DNA of 38,513 nt from Bacillota bacterium (GTDB taxonomy: Bacteria; Vulcanimicrobiota; SpSt-956; JAKJGF01): assembly GCA_022704525.1 (NCBI GenBank), contig JAKJGF010000015.1:1-38513 (forward strand), given 5' to 3'. How positions within the stretch are numbered: the first letter of the stretch is position 1; each line of letters opens with the position of its first letter. Below the pieces are notes generated by a model that did not search any database, was not told the DNA's origin, and saw only the letters and a list, made by a program, of their open reading frames with translations. Of the stretch, positions 1-8,530 are shown piece after piece. The position numbers and the translations under genes are program-made.

Positions 1-156
1 CAATAAAATCTGTTATTACAGAATATACAGTTTTGCATTTATTTAAGTTATAACTTTCTTCTTTGACGGCATATCTTTTGCTCCAGAACCCGGACAGGGA
101 CAGGTGTGTATATTTAAAATTTTTTGGATACTTTTTTACCTGAAGCAGTACTTAGT

Positions 157-213
157 GTTGAGGGCCCGTTAATTCAACCCTCAACGATAAACCACTCATT
201 ACCTATTACCTTA
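157..213. repeat. Heptad inverted-repeat element A, 3' end of the acyl-CoA dehydrogenase gene
   Basis: A perfect 8-bp inverted repeat, GTTGAGGG (157-164) and CCCTCAAC (178-185), is followed by two ATTACCT-type heptamers that run into the dehydrogenase gene. Read on the minus strand, the heptamers GTAATAG and GTAATGA contain the TAA stop codon and probably the last codons. It belongs to the GTRANNN family seen at other gene ends here. The remaining sequence from 1 to 156 shows no supportable gene. Confidence 0.6.
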
Positions 214-1366
214 CACTGGCTGCTTCTTTAATCATATTTAAAGCTATAACATTTCTCTGTATCTGATTGGTTCCTTCATATATCTGAGTTATCTTTGCGT
301 CTCTCATCATTTTTTCTACAGGATATTCTCTCATATAGCCGGAACCTCCCATTATCTGAAGGGCATCAGTTGTTACCTTCATTGCAGTATCTGAGGCAAT
401 AAGTTTACACATGGCAGATTCTTTAGCTATATCTTTCTGTGTTCCACTGTCTATTGTGCGGGCTACTGCATAAGTAAGGGCTCTCGTTGCTTCTATCTGT
501 GTTGCCATATCAGCAAACATATGCTGTACTGCCTGAAAACCGGTAACAGGCTGGCCAAATTGTATTCTCTGACGAGCAAAATCCATTGCTGCATCCATTG
601 CTCCCTGAGCTATCCCAAGAGCCTGTGCAGCAACACCCGGCCTTGCATTATCGAGTGTCCTGAGAGCTACTATAAAACCATATCCTTCTTTTGCCAGAAG
701 ATTTTCTTTAGGAACTTTACAATTTTGAAAGACCAGTTCTCTGGTGGCTGAACACCTGATACCCATTTTTTTCTCTTTTTTCCCAAAATCAAAGCCATCC
801 ATTCCTTTTTCTACAATAAAAGCTGAAAGGCCTCTGGATCCTCTTCTTTTATTTGTAGCAGCTATTATGGTATATATCTCTGCTTCTCCTCCATTTGTTA
901 TCCATTGTTTTGTACCATTTAATACGTAATAGTCTTCCTCTTTTTTAGCAGTAGTTTCTACTCCACCTGCATCACTTCCGGCGTTTGCTTCAGTAAGTCC
1001 AAAGGCAGCGAGTTTTTCTCCTTTTGCAATAGGTGGAAGATATTTTTTCTTCTGTTCTTCTGTACCGAATAAAAGTATAGGGAATGCTCCAAGGGCGGAA
1101 GCCGCAAAGGATACAGCTACGCCTCCACAGGAACGGCTGAGTTGTTCAACAGCCAGAGCCAGTTCAAAGACTCCCCCCCCGAATCCTCCATATTCCTCCG
1201 GTATATAGAGACCGAAGAGATCTGCCTGGGCTAAATGTTTCATAATTTCCCATGGGAATTCTTCTGTTTCATCTAATTTTGCTGCCTGAGGGGATATTTT
1301 TTCTACCGCTATCTTTCTTGCAAGGTCAACTATTGACTGTTGCTCTTCTGTTAAAAAGTAATTCAC
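206..1366 (-). CDS. Acyl-CoA dehydrogenase, short-chain (butyryl-CoA dehydrogenase) type
   Basis: FAD-dependent enzyme that oxidises an acyl-CoA to the trans-2-enoyl-CoA and passes electrons to an electron-transfer flavoprotein. The 386-residue length is that of the family. Visible motifs are the FAD/substrate segment FGLTEANAGSDAGG, the ITNGG strand, and near the C-terminus the segment QIYEGTNQIQR, whose Glu364 aligns with the catalytic base of short-chain members (IYEGTxxIQ). The start is GTG at 1366, with AAAGGAG about 10 nt upstream; no ATG fits better. A TTGCTT-17-TAGAAT promoter lies upstream. The stop codon lies inside heptad element A. No ETF or thiolase genes are in the window, so chain-length preference and pathway (fatty acid, butyrate or amino acid catabolism) cannot be fixed. 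Confidence 0.93.
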   Translation of the reverse strand: MNYFLTEEQQSIVDLARKIAVEKISPQAAKLDETEEFPWEIMKHLAQADLFGLYIPEEYGGFGGGVFELALAVEQLSRSCGGVAVSFAASALGAFPILLFGTEEQKKKYLPPIAKGEKLAAFGLTEANAGSDAGGVETTAKKEEDYYVLNGTKQWITNGGEAEIYTIIAATNKRRGSRGLSAFIVEKGMDGFDFGKKEKKMGIRCSATRELVFQNCKVPKENLLAKEGYGFIVALRTLDNARPGVAAQALGIAQGAMDAAMDFARQRIQFGQPVTGFQAVQHMFADMATQIEATRALTYAVARTIDSGTQKDIAKESAMCKLIASDTAMKVTTDALQIMGGSGYMREYPVEKMMRDAKITQIYEGTNQIQRNVIALNMIKEAASVR

Positions 1367-1395
1367 TTAAGTCACTCCTTTCATTATTAAAAGCG

Positions 1396-1424
1396 ATTCT
1401 AGCACGGTTGAAAATAAAAAGCAA
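1396..1424 (-). promoter_or_regulatory. Promoter of the acyl-CoA dehydrogenase gene
   Basis: On the minus strand, -35 TTGCTT (plus-strand 1419-1424) and -10 TAGAAT (1396-1401) are separated by 17 bp, just upstream of the AAAGGAG ribosome-binding site of the gene that starts at 1366. Confidence 0.6.
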
Positions 1425-1465
1425 GATTGCCTTTAAAAATGACAGGTAATTTTATTCTCATAAAA

Positions 1466-1494
1466 TTGACCGAAAGAGATTATAGTGCTATAAT
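1466..1494 (+). promoter_or_regulatory. Promoter of the GAF/PAS histidine kinase
   Basis: TTGACC (1466-1471), a 17-bp spacer and a perfect TATAAT (1489-1494), 48 bp before the ATG at 1542. Diverges from the dehydrogenase promoter. Confidence 0.75.
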
Positions 1495-1541
1495 TTGTGT
1501 AATTATGTAGAGAAGAGGGATCTACTAGAAAAGGTGGTATC

Positions 1542-3470
1542 ATGGAAATAGATAGAAGTTTATTTGCTTTATGGGAAAACAGCTGGTCTAAAGAAAATAA
1601 AGATAATAAGATAATATATAATCCCAATAGATTTTTTGATAGATTTTTATACGCCCTGGAACATAATGATGATTTAATTGCCTTTGAAGAAGGAGCAGTA
1701 ATGGCAAGAGATGTTAGCCTTAAGGAATTTAAACCTTTAGAAATTATAGAAGCATGGAAGATTCTAAAGAATTCTTTTATGAAAATTATTCATAAGGAAA
1801 ATTTAGAGTTAATTGATACTATTGAAAAGTTCTTTAATAGCTCTCAAACAGGCTTTCTTGAGGAATTATTAAAGAGACAGACTCTGGAATTAGAAGATGC
1901 CCGGGAAAGAGAAAAAGAATTAACCACCAGATCTGAGGTGGCAGAATATGAGCTATCTATTGCTTTAAGTAGAAAAGTTACTCTTCAGGAAGCAATGAAT
2001 CTCACTCTTGATACAGTAATTCGTCTTATAGGAGCTGAACGTGCTTCTATTATGTTATGGGATTTGGCAGAGGAAGTTCTTGTAGTGAAAGCTGCCAAAG
2101 GTATGGATGCCCTGCCTTTTGGCGTATCAAAAATAAAATCCGGCACAGGTATAGCAGGATGGGCCTTTGAACAGGGTAAGGTCTGTGTAGTAAATGATGT
2201 AAGAGAAGACAGTCGTTTTATTAAATCTCCCTCTAATCAGGAAGAAATTAAATCTATTATATGTCTGCCTCTTATAGTTGAAGATCAAAAGATTGGTGTT
2301 ATAAATGTTGGTACCCTGAGCAGATATCATACCTTTACGAGAGATGAAATAAAAACCCTGGAACTTATAGCAAGCAGAGCAGCTCTTGCAATAGATAATG
2401 TTATTCTCCATGAAAATGAAAAAAAGTATATAGAAATATTGAAGGAAAAAACAGATAAACTTAATGCAATAGTAAGAGATATGGGAGATGGTGTCCTTAT
2501 ATTTGATAAGCACGGGAATATAACTTCTTTCAACAGAGCGGCAGAATATATAATGAATATTACAGAAGAACATGTTCAGGGGAAAGAGTGGATATCTGTT
2601 ATGTCTCTTCTGGATGATCATGGAAACAAAGTCTCTATAGAACCTTCTTTTACTTTTAAGAAATCAAAGGGTTTTTTAAGTATTTCAGCGGAAGAAAGCA
2701 AGTTCGTAAGTGCTACAGCAACTCCTCTTCTGAATCCACAGGGTGAGAAAATCGGTGGTATAGTTGTATTCAGTGATATGTCAAAGGAAAAAGAGATAGA
2801 GAAGATGAAATCTGAATTTGTTTCTATAGTATCTCATGATTTACGTTCACCTCTTACCTCTGTTAAAGGATATGCCAGTATGATATTACATTATAATGAC
2901 AGATTAAACTCTGATAAGAAAAAAGAATTTCTTGAAATAATCATTCGTGAGGTAGAAAGACTGGTAAGGCTTATAAAGAGCCTTCTTGATCTTGCTAAAA
3001 TAGAATCAGGGAGGTTCGAATGTCAGAAAATAAAGTTTGATATAATACCTCTTATAAAAAATGTTATTGATACGTATCGAAGCAGTGAGAATCATACAAT
3101 AAATATGAATATTCCAGAGGGATTTCCTGTAATTATAGGAGATCCCGATCAACTTGAACAGGTTCTTCATAATCTTGTAGCTAATGCTATTAAATATTCC
3201 CCTGATGGTGGAGAAGTGGAAGTAGGTGGTGAAATAGAGGATAATAAGGCAATAATTTATGTCCGGGATCATGGTATGGGAATTCCCGAAGATGAAGTAG
3301 AAGGAGTTTTTGAAAAGTTTCACAGGGTTAAAACAGGACGTAAAATTGTCGGTGCAGGTCTGGGACTTTTTATTACTAAAAATATTATAGATGCTCATGG
3401 CGGTAGAATATGGGTGGAAAGCTCTCACGGACAGGGGAGCAAATTTGTATTTTCTTTAAATTTATCATAA
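1542..3470 (+). CDS. Cytoplasmic GAF-PAS sensor histidine kinase
   Basis: A 642-residue histidine kinase with no signal peptide or membrane segment, so it probably senses an internal cue. Order: a helical N-terminal region ending in a charged coiled coil (about 100-145), a GAF domain (about 148-288, with SGTGIAGWAFE and ICLPLIVEDQKIGVINV), a PAS domain (about 305-412), HisKA with phospho-acceptor His432 in VSHDLRSPLTSVKG, and the HATPase_c domain with N box NLVANAIKYSPDGG, G1 DHGMGIP and G2 GAGLGLFI. All residues expected of an active kinase are present. AAGGTGG lies 5-6 nt before the ATG. No response regulator is adjacent, so it is an orphan kinase. The ligand of the GAF domain is unknown. 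Confidence 0.93.
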   Translation: MEIDRSLFALWENSWSKENKDNKIIYNPNRFFDRFLYALEHNDDLIAFEEGAVMARDVSLKEFKPLEIIEAWKILKNSFMKIIHKENLELIDTIEKFFNSSQTGFLEELLKRQTLELEDAREREKELTTRSEVAEYELSIALSRKVTLQEAMNLTLDTVIRLIGAERASIMLWDLAEEVLVVKAAKGMDALPFGVSKIKSGTGIAGWAFEQGKVCVVNDVREDSRFIKSPSNQEEIKSIICLPLIVEDQKIGVINVGTLSRYHTFTRDEIKTLELIASRAALAIDNVILHENEKKYIEILKEKTDKLNAIVRDMGDGVLIFDKHGNITSFNRAAEYIMNITEEHVQGKEWISVMSLLDDHGNKVSIEPSFTFKKSKGFLSISAEESKFVSATATPLLNPQGEKIGGIVVFSDMSKEKEIEKMKSEFVSIVSHDLRSPLTSVKGYASMILHYNDRLNSDKKKEFLEIIIREVERLVRLIKSLLDLAKIESGRFECQKIKFDIIPLIKNVIDTYRSSENHTINMNIPEGFPVIIGDPDQLEQVLHNLVANAIKYSPDGGEVEVGGEIEDNKAIIYVRDHGMGIPEDEVEGVFEKFHRVKTGRKIVGAGLGLFITKNIIDAHGGRIWVESSHGQGSKFVFSLNLS

Positions 3471-3473
3471 TGG

Positions 3474-3547
3474 GTGAGGTCGATTTATAGTTGAATTGAG
3501 TATTAAATCTTCAACCTTCAACTTTAAACTTCCTTTCACTGTTCATT
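3474..3547. repeat. Heptad element B between convergent genes
   Basis: GGTGAGG and GTTGAATTGAG face CTTCAACCTTCAAC, followed by TTTCACTGTTCATT, giving inverted GTTGAA/TTCAAC arms around ATTAAAT. It starts directly after the histidine-kinase stop codon. Same repeat family as the other gene-end elements, but more degenerate. Confidence 0.45.
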
Positions 3548-3612
3548 ATTTTAAGATACTTCCTTGCATTCTCTTTTGTCATCTCAACAAGTTTCTTCGA
3601 ACCTTTAATCTA
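3535..3612 (-). pseudogene. Possible short uvrC-like fragment
   Basis: On the minus strand an in-frame stretch reads IKGSKKLVEMTKENARKYLK and then runs into heptad element B. From memory of the family, this resembles the part of UvrC with a GxKKKLVEMAxxNAxxxL pattern. It is only about 25 codons, is bounded by stops on both sides and has no start codon or ribosome-binding site. If the resemblance is real, it is a decayed remnant. It could equally be chance. Confidence 0.22.
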
Positions 3613-3652
3613 TTCTCTCCATCTGATATATCAGAGTTAATTGAACCTATTT

Positions 3653-6370
3653 TTACTCTTCCATAAGCTTAACCTTAGAAGCATCAATTTTCCAGAGATT
3701 TTTTTCTAAGATTAAATGGTATATACCTCTGTATTTACCTGTAAAGATTTTTCCATCTACTGTAGAGTCAGAGGAACTTACTATTACCTCCAGTATAGCT
3801 TTATCTTTTGTAATTTCTATTGTATTGATTTTTTCAATCTTTATTTTTTTATTATTTTTCCAGTTATTATAAAAATCGTTATAAGAGTTTATAGATTGTG
3901 CTTTTTCACTTCTTAATTCATAAGCAACCTTATAATTCTTTTCAGCAATAGCTTTAAAATTTTTTTTGATTACTTCAATCTGTGGTATTTCCTTTTTTTG
4001 TTCCCGGAGAGAATTAACTAATTTCAGAGACATCTGTTTCCCACCGAAATCTAATAATTTTACCGGTTTCGTGCCATCCGGATTTATAGCGTAAAGTTCC
4101 CATTTGTTTTTTATTCCCATTAGCTTTTGCCAGGTATTTCCTTTATAGCAGGAATAGATTATTTTTTTGCCATCAGGTGACCAGAGAGGGTAATTTTCCT
4201 GTTCAATACTTTCAGTTACTCTGTAAAGATTAGATCCATCACGATTTATCGTAAAGATGTCGTAATTTTCATTTATATTAGATATAAAAACTATTTTGGA
4301 TGAATCATGCGACCATGAAGGTGAGAAGTCATCATAGGAATTATTTGTTAACCTTATGGGATTATCACCATTAGATTTCATTATATATATTTCTCTTGTT
4401 AATATGCCATCTTTATCTTTTTTATTATCTCTTTTGGATTCAAAAGCAATATATTTGCCATCTGGAGACCAGGAAGGATTGAAATCTCCTGATTTGTTTT
4501 CTGTTAGATTTATCAGTCTTGTGCCATCACTTTTTATACAAAATATTTCATAATTATCTTCAAAAAAAGCCTGAAAAGCAATTTTTTCATTGTCAGGAGA
4601 CCATGAAGGACAGGTAGCATCGAGGGATTCTCTTGTTAATCTTATAGAATTTGAACCATCGTCATTCATAATATAAATTTTATATAATTTATTTCTGTTA
4701 CTGGAAAAGGCAATCTTATTTTCCAGAGGAGCATAGGCCGGGAAACAGTCCCAGGCTATATTATTTGTTAAATTTTTAAGTTCTCTACCATCAGGATACA
4801 CAGAGAAGATATCGTAATTTACACCACCATTGTAAGGTTCTCCTTCAGAAACAAAACAAAGTTTGCAACCGATTAAATGTTGGAGACTTTCCTTTTTGAG
4901 GCTATCTGTACAAAAGTGTTTATAAATACAATTTATAAAGATTAAAAACATAAAACATGTGCCAAGAATAGCACTTATTCCAATCCCAATCCAGTAATTT
5001 TTATTTTTATTTTTTTTAGTATTCTGAGCCGGTTCGGAGGGTAAATTAATTATATTTGTTTTCAATTCCTTTTCCTGCTTTTTTATCGGCATAAGTTCTT
5101 CTCTAGATTTTTTTTCACAGATACTGAAAGATAAGGGAATATAAACATTACCTCCTGAAGAGAAAATTACGATATTATCACAGTAGTTTTCTCCAGTATT
5201 TAATAGTGATGTGTCAATCTCTATTTCTATTGTTTCATCTCCTTTGAAGTTAATCATATTAGCACTTATACCGGGGAATGAATCAGGTAGAGCTATAGAC
5301 CCTGTAAGTTCTCCTTTCCCTTTATTGGCAATTTTTAATTCGATTTTTTCTTTTATACCGTATTCAATAGCTTTTATTTTTATAAAACCCGGTTTTATAG
5401 ATATAACAGGAAGAAGTTTTTTAAGCATTTCTCCCATTTCCTTTGCGGAAGAATATCTTTTTTCCTGATCTACTTCCAGTGCTCTTGATATTATATTTGA
5501 AAGTTCTAAAGATATGGCAGGATTTATTTCTTTAACCGGTAGGAATATAAAAGGATTTGGACTTTCTCCGGGATCTTTTTTTGTTAAAAGATAATGAAGG
5601 GTAGCCCCCAGACTGTAAATATCTGATCTTATATCAGTCTGTTTATTTCCATATTGTTCAGGTGCGGCAAATCCCCGCGTTCCGAAAGGAATGGTGTCTT
5701 TCGATGCTTCCTGTTTGAACACACGGGCAATTCCGAAATCTATTAATTTAAGATTATCTTCCTCCTTAATTAAAATATTATTTGGTTTCAAATCTCGATA
5801 AATTATAGGTGGATTCAGGTTATGAAGATATGATAGAATTTCGCAGAGCTCTATACCCCGGTTTATTACCATGTTCTCATCAATCTGCTCCAGAGTTATA
5901 GACTCTTCATATTCTTCCAGACTCTGTCCTCTGATGTATTCCATTACAAGATAATAAGCATCATGTTCTTCGAAAAAATCCAGAACTTTTACAATCCCCG
6001 GATGGTTTAATCTGATAAGAGTTTCTCTTTCTTTTGTAAGAGCTATGATAAATTCTTCTCTTTTTTTGGGAGATATAGAATATGCTTCTTTTATAACGAA
6101 TTCTTCCTGTGTATTAATTTCTCTGGCTAAATATATTGCTCCCATCCCTCCTGCTGTATGATATTTTATAATATATTTCCCTTTTAGTATTGTTCCCTGT
6201 GGTAATGTGAGTAAAGGGTTTCCCAGAATATCACTTTTTCCATCAGGAGATGGTTGTCTCATTCCTGCATAAGGAGTGTTCAGGGTTTTGGTTAAATCCA
6301 TTCCACAATTATTGCAGAATTTTTCCTCTCCCTGATTTATTGTATTGCAGTTAGAGCATTTTTGTGCCAT
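3653..6370 (-). CDS. Zinc-ribbon Ser/Thr protein kinase with membrane anchor and TolB-type propeller
   Basis: Eukaryotic-like kinase of 905 residues. A zinc ribbon (Cys5, Cys8, Cys19, Cys22) precedes a kinase domain (about 60-325) with TAGGMGAIYLA glycine loop, FVIKEAY lysine, IIYRDLKPNNILI, LIDFGIA and GFAAPEQYG, so it looks active. A beta-rich segment of CARDB/Ig type follows, then one membrane helix (around 465-490). The outer part contains about five TolB/WD-like blades with recurring PSWSPDGKKIAF and DGSNxIRLT motifs, and ends in an NTF2-like region. Topology: kinase inside, propeller outside, so it may sense an extracytoplasmic ligand. The ATG at 6370 was chosen because GAAGGA lies 9 nt upstream; the ATG at 6379 is only 2 nt from that site. 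Substrates are unknown. Confidence 0.9.
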   Translation of the reverse strand: MAQKCSNCNTINQGEEKFCNNCGMDLTKTLNTPYAGMRQPSPDGKSDILGNPLLTLPQGTILKGKYIIKYHTAGGMGAIYLAREINTQEEFVIKEAYSISPKKREEFIIALTKERETLIRLNHPGIVKVLDFFEEHDAYYLVMEYIRGQSLEEYEESITLEQIDENMVINRGIELCEILSYLHNLNPPIIYRDLKPNNILIKEEDNLKLIDFGIARVFKQEASKDTIPFGTRGFAAPEQYGNKQTDIRSDIYSLGATLHYLLTKKDPGESPNPFIFLPVKEINPAISLELSNIISRALEVDQEKRYSSAKEMGEMLKKLLPVISIKPGFIKIKAIEYGIKEKIELKIANKGKGELTGSIALPDSFPGISANMINFKGDETIEIEIDTSLLNTGENYCDNIVIFSSGGNVYIPLSFSICEKKSREELMPIKKQEKELKTNIINLPSEPAQNTKKNKNKNYWIGIGISAILGTCFMFLIFINCIYKHFCTDSLKKESLQHLIGCKLCFVSEGEPYNGGVNYDIFSVYPDGRELKNLTNNIAWDCFPAYAPLENKIAFSSNRNKLYKIYIMNDDGSNSIRLTRESLDATCPSWSPDNEKIAFQAFFEDNYEIFCIKSDGTRLINLTENKSGDFNPSWSPDGKYIAFESKRDNKKDKDGILTREIYIMKSNGDNPIRLTNNSYDDFSPSWSHDSSKIVFISNINENYDIFTINRDGSNLYRVTESIEQENYPLWSPDGKKIIYSCYKGNTWQKLMGIKNKWELYAINPDGTKPVKLLDFGGKQMSLKLVNSLREQKKEIPQIEVIKKNFKAIAEKNYKVAYELRSEKAQSINSYNDFYNNWKNNKKIKIEKINTIEITKDKAILEVIVSSSDSTVDGKIFTGKYRGIYHLILEKNLWKIDASKVKLMEE

Positions 6371-6393
6371 AAATATCATTCCTTCAAGAAATA

Positions 6394-6423
6394 ATTATAA
6401 CAGAATCTGGAAAGATGTGTCCA
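6394..6423 (-). promoter_or_regulatory. Promoter of the zinc-ribbon kinase
   Basis: Minus strand: -35 TGGACA (plus-strand 6418-6423), an 18-bp spacer and -10 TATAAT (6394-6399). It overlaps the divergent promoter at 6408-6436. Confidence 0.6.
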
Positions 6424-6436
6424 TAGCTGTTATAAT
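6408..6436 (+). promoter_or_regulatory. Promoter of the cNMP-binding protein gene
   Basis: TGGAAA (6408-6413), a 17-bp spacer and TATAAT (6431-6436), 33 bp before the ATG at 6470. It is interleaved with the divergent kinase promoter, so the two genes probably compete for RNA polymerase. Confidence 0.55.
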
Positions 6437-6469
6437 ATTGTAAAGTGTAAGTAGTGAAAGGATGAGTTT

Positions 6470-7474
6470 ATGAGTACTTCGTCTACAAGGAAAACAGCAT
6501 TGTTTAAGACCTTAGAAGAATTATGTGAGGACTTTCTCAGAGAAGATTTAACAGAAGAGAATTTTAGTAAAGAAATTTCTTCAGTTAAACTTTTATTACA
6601 GAATAGAGAAAAAAATTTCGGTAAATATTTAGATAGTCAGAAAGAGATATTGAAGGAGCAACTTTATGAGTTTCGTTTAATTTTTTCTGAAGCTGTAAAA
6701 GAATATAAAGAAGCTTTAAATATAATAGAACAGTTTTTTGTGGATAAAGAGAAGAAACATATTGAAGAAGGTCTGTTAAAAGCTGCCAGTGCAGATAAAA
6801 AAGTTATATATATTCAAAAAACCATAGATAGAAAAAAATCTGAGGAACAAGAAGAAAATTTGATTACCACCAGAAAACCTGTAGATACTGCCATAAGGAT
6901 TGCTCAAAATATATATATTCAATCCCATATACAATCACCTTATACGATATTTACACCAAAGAAACCTGCCTCCTCTGTGGCAGTTACTGATGACAGTAAA
7001 AAGAAGATTGTAGAAGATTTTGTGGATGTTCCTATTTTTGACAGACTATCTTTAAAGGATTTGGAAGAAATAGCTCCTATGGTAGTATGTAAGAAATTTT
7101 CCGAAAATTCAATACTATTTAAAGAAAATGACTCGAGTAAGGACGTATTTATAATAAGATCCGGCAGGGTTTCCATAAGAAAAACCATAGAAATGGGGGC
7201 AGATAAAAAAGAGGAAGAAGAATTAATAATAGTTGGCAAAGGAACGGTTTTAGGAGAAATGGCCTGTATTGATGAGCAGAGAAGATCTGCAACGGCAGTG
7301 GCTATTCTTGGAGACGTTGAAGCTTATATAATCTCTCCCGGGAATTTTATGACTCTCCTCGAAAAATTCCCCTCTATAAGTATTATCATGAATAAGATTT
7401 TCTGTCATCGTGTGAGAGAAACCAATGAGAGATTGATAAAATACCTTCAGGCACAGGTGTTGAAAATAGAGTAG
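6470..7474 (+). CDS. Cyclic-nucleotide-binding-domain protein
   Basis: A 334-residue soluble protein. The N-terminal half (about 1-135) is charged and helical, probably coiled coil; a linker leads to a C-terminal cyclic-nucleotide-binding domain (about 190-315). That domain starts with VPIFDRLSLKDLEEIAP and contains the phosphate-binding cassette VLGEMACIDEQRRSATAVA, whose Gly-Glu and Arg-Ser match cassettes that bind cNMP. No CRP-type helix-turn-helix follows, so it is not a classical transcription factor. It may act by protein contacts; its divergent neighbour is a Ser/Thr kinase. AAAGGATG precedes the ATG. Its TAG stop lies in the palindrome shared with the convergent permease gene. Confidence 0.85.
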   Translation: MSTSSTRKTALFKTLEELCEDFLREDLTEENFSKEISSVKLLLQNREKNFGKYLDSQKEILKEQLYEFRLIFSEAVKEYKEALNIIEQFFVDKEKKHIEEGLLKAASADKKVIYIQKTIDRKKSEEQEENLITTRKPVDTAIRIAQNIYIQSHIQSPYTIFTPKKPASSVAVTDDSKKKIVEDFVDVPIFDRLSLKDLEEIAPMVVCKKFSENSILFKENDSSKDVFIIRSGRVSIRKTIEMGADKKEEEELIIVGKGTVLGEMACIDEQRRSATAVAILGDVEAYIISPGNFMTLLEKFPSISIIMNKIFCHRVRETNERLIKYLQAQVLKIE

Positions 7475-7499
7475 TGAACAGGCATTGCCTGTTCACTAC
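7471..7499. repeat. Perfect palindrome carrying the stop codons of two convergent genes (element C)
   Basis: Arms GTAGTGAACAGGCA (7471-7484) and its exact complement (7486-7499) flank one central T. Each arm contains TAGTGA. The plus gene ends at TAG (7472-7474) and the minus gene at TAG (7496-7498), each followed at once by an in-frame TGA. It can fold as a hairpin from either strand, and a T-rich run TTCTCTTTT follows on the plus strand, so it is probably a shared terminator. Confidence 0.75.
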
Positions 7500-8434
7500 T
7501 TCTCTTTTATATAGGGTTGTGTCAGTGCTGCCGGGGCGTGACTTTTACCTAAAATTCCTGTCAGTATTATTATGGTCAGGACATAAGGTAACATAAGAAG
7601 TACTTCGTGGGGAAAGTTATATCCAAGAGCCTGTAGCCTGAGTTGGAAGGCATCAGCAAGACCGAAAATCAGAGCACCTGCCATGACACCATGTGGTTTC
7701 CACCTTCCGAATATTACAGATGCAAGTGCTATAAATCCTCTTCCTGCAATCATATTATCTACAAACATTCCCAGATCCATAGCCAGAAAGGTTCCTCCCA
7801 TGCCTGCCAGCATTCCCCCTGCTATGACACATATATATCTTATATTATAAACATTTATTCCCATAGTATCTGCTGCCAGAGGATATTCTCCTACAGCTCT
7901 TATTTTTAATCCCCATCCTGTCTTAAAGATAAGAAAAGAAGATAATAAAACAAGTAGAAAAGTTATATAAACCATTAAATTTTGTTGGAACAGGATCTGT
8001 CCTACAAAAGGAATTTTATTTATAATCGGTAATGGTAAAGGAGTCAGTGTTTTTATATTTGGAGGCAGAATTGTCACTCCAAAGACGACTCTGAAGATAA
8101 AACTTGTCATTCCAAGGGAAAGTAAATTTAATATTATACCACATGCCACCTGGTTTGCCTGAAGTGTTATACTGAGTATACCCATTATTAAACCCATAAG
8201 TCCTCCAGTAATTATACCCCAGAGGATACCACAGAAAATACTTCCTGTGTAATAGGTCCCTATAAATCCTGCCAGACACCCGGCCAGCATAGTCCCTTCT
8301 ATACCTATGTTGAGTATGCCGGAAAGTTCAGTATATATTTCTCCCAGAGCAGTAAGAAGTATTGGTGTTGCCATTCGCACTGCTGCGGCGAGTAAGCCTG
8401 TTATAAATGTTGCAGTCAGTATTTCGTCTAACAT
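7496..8434 (-). CDS. ABC transporter permease, BMP/nucleoside (BPD_transp_2) type
   Basis: A 312-residue integral membrane protein with about 8-10 hydrophobic helices. It fits the second, shorter permease of BMP-family (YufQ-like) uptake systems for nucleosides or related solutes. Characteristic stretches are ALGEIYTELSGILNIGIEGTM near the N-terminus, ANQVACGIILNLLSLG, IRAVGEYPLAADTMGIN and GRGFIALASVIFGRWKPHG. It is the last gene of the ATPase-permease-permease operon. No SD lies directly before its ATG: the 90 bp upstream are heptad element D, and AGAAGG lies on the far side of that element. The C-terminus EK plus TAG comes from palindrome C. Confidence 0.92.
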   Translation of the reverse strand: MLDEILTATFITGLLAAAVRMATPILLTALGEIYTELSGILNIGIEGTMLAGCLAGFIGTYYTGSIFCGILWGIITGGLMGLIMGILSITLQANQVACGIILNLLSLGMTSFIFRVVFGVTILPPNIKTLTPLPLPIINKIPFVGQILFQQNLMVYITFLLVLLSSFLIFKTGWGLKIRAVGEYPLAADTMGINVYNIRYICVIAGGMLAGMGGTFLAMDLGMFVDNMIAGRGFIALASVIFGRWKPHGVMAGALIFGLADAFQLRLQALGYNFPHEVLLMLPYVLTIIILTGILGKSHAPAALTQPYIKEK

Positions 8435-8530
8435 AAGTCGTGAATGGCGAATAGTGAAAAGATTACTTCTGTTACTATATATTCATAATAAATTATGCTC
8501 CACATTTCACGTTTCACGTTTCACTTCTCA
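8435..8530. repeat. Heptad inverted element D between the two permease genes
   Basis: On the minus (transcribed) strand the first arm reads GTGAAAC, GTGAAAC, GTGAAAT, GTGGAGC. The second arm is the imperfect inverse of GTGAATG, GCGAATA, GTGAAAA and ends in CACGACTT, directly before the ATG of the next gene. The AT-rich core contains a CATAATTTATTATG palindrome. The upstream permease stop (TGA, 8521-8523) is part of the first heptamer. AGAAGG precedes the first arm and nothing resembling an SD sits after the second arm. Confidence 0.65.

Noticed and set aside
1-155. Minus-strand open frame running off the window edge, reading YPKNFKYTHLSLSGFWSKRY and onward
   Set aside because: About 50 codons with no ATG, GTG or TTG and no recognised motif; it starts after heptad element A, but I cannot support a gene.
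2127-2621. 164-codon open frame on the minus strand inside the GAF/PAS histidine kinase gene
   Set aside because: Shadow of the real gene: Cys/Tyr/Phe-rich composition, no ribosome-binding site, no motif. The same holds for the antisense frame at 3006-3428.
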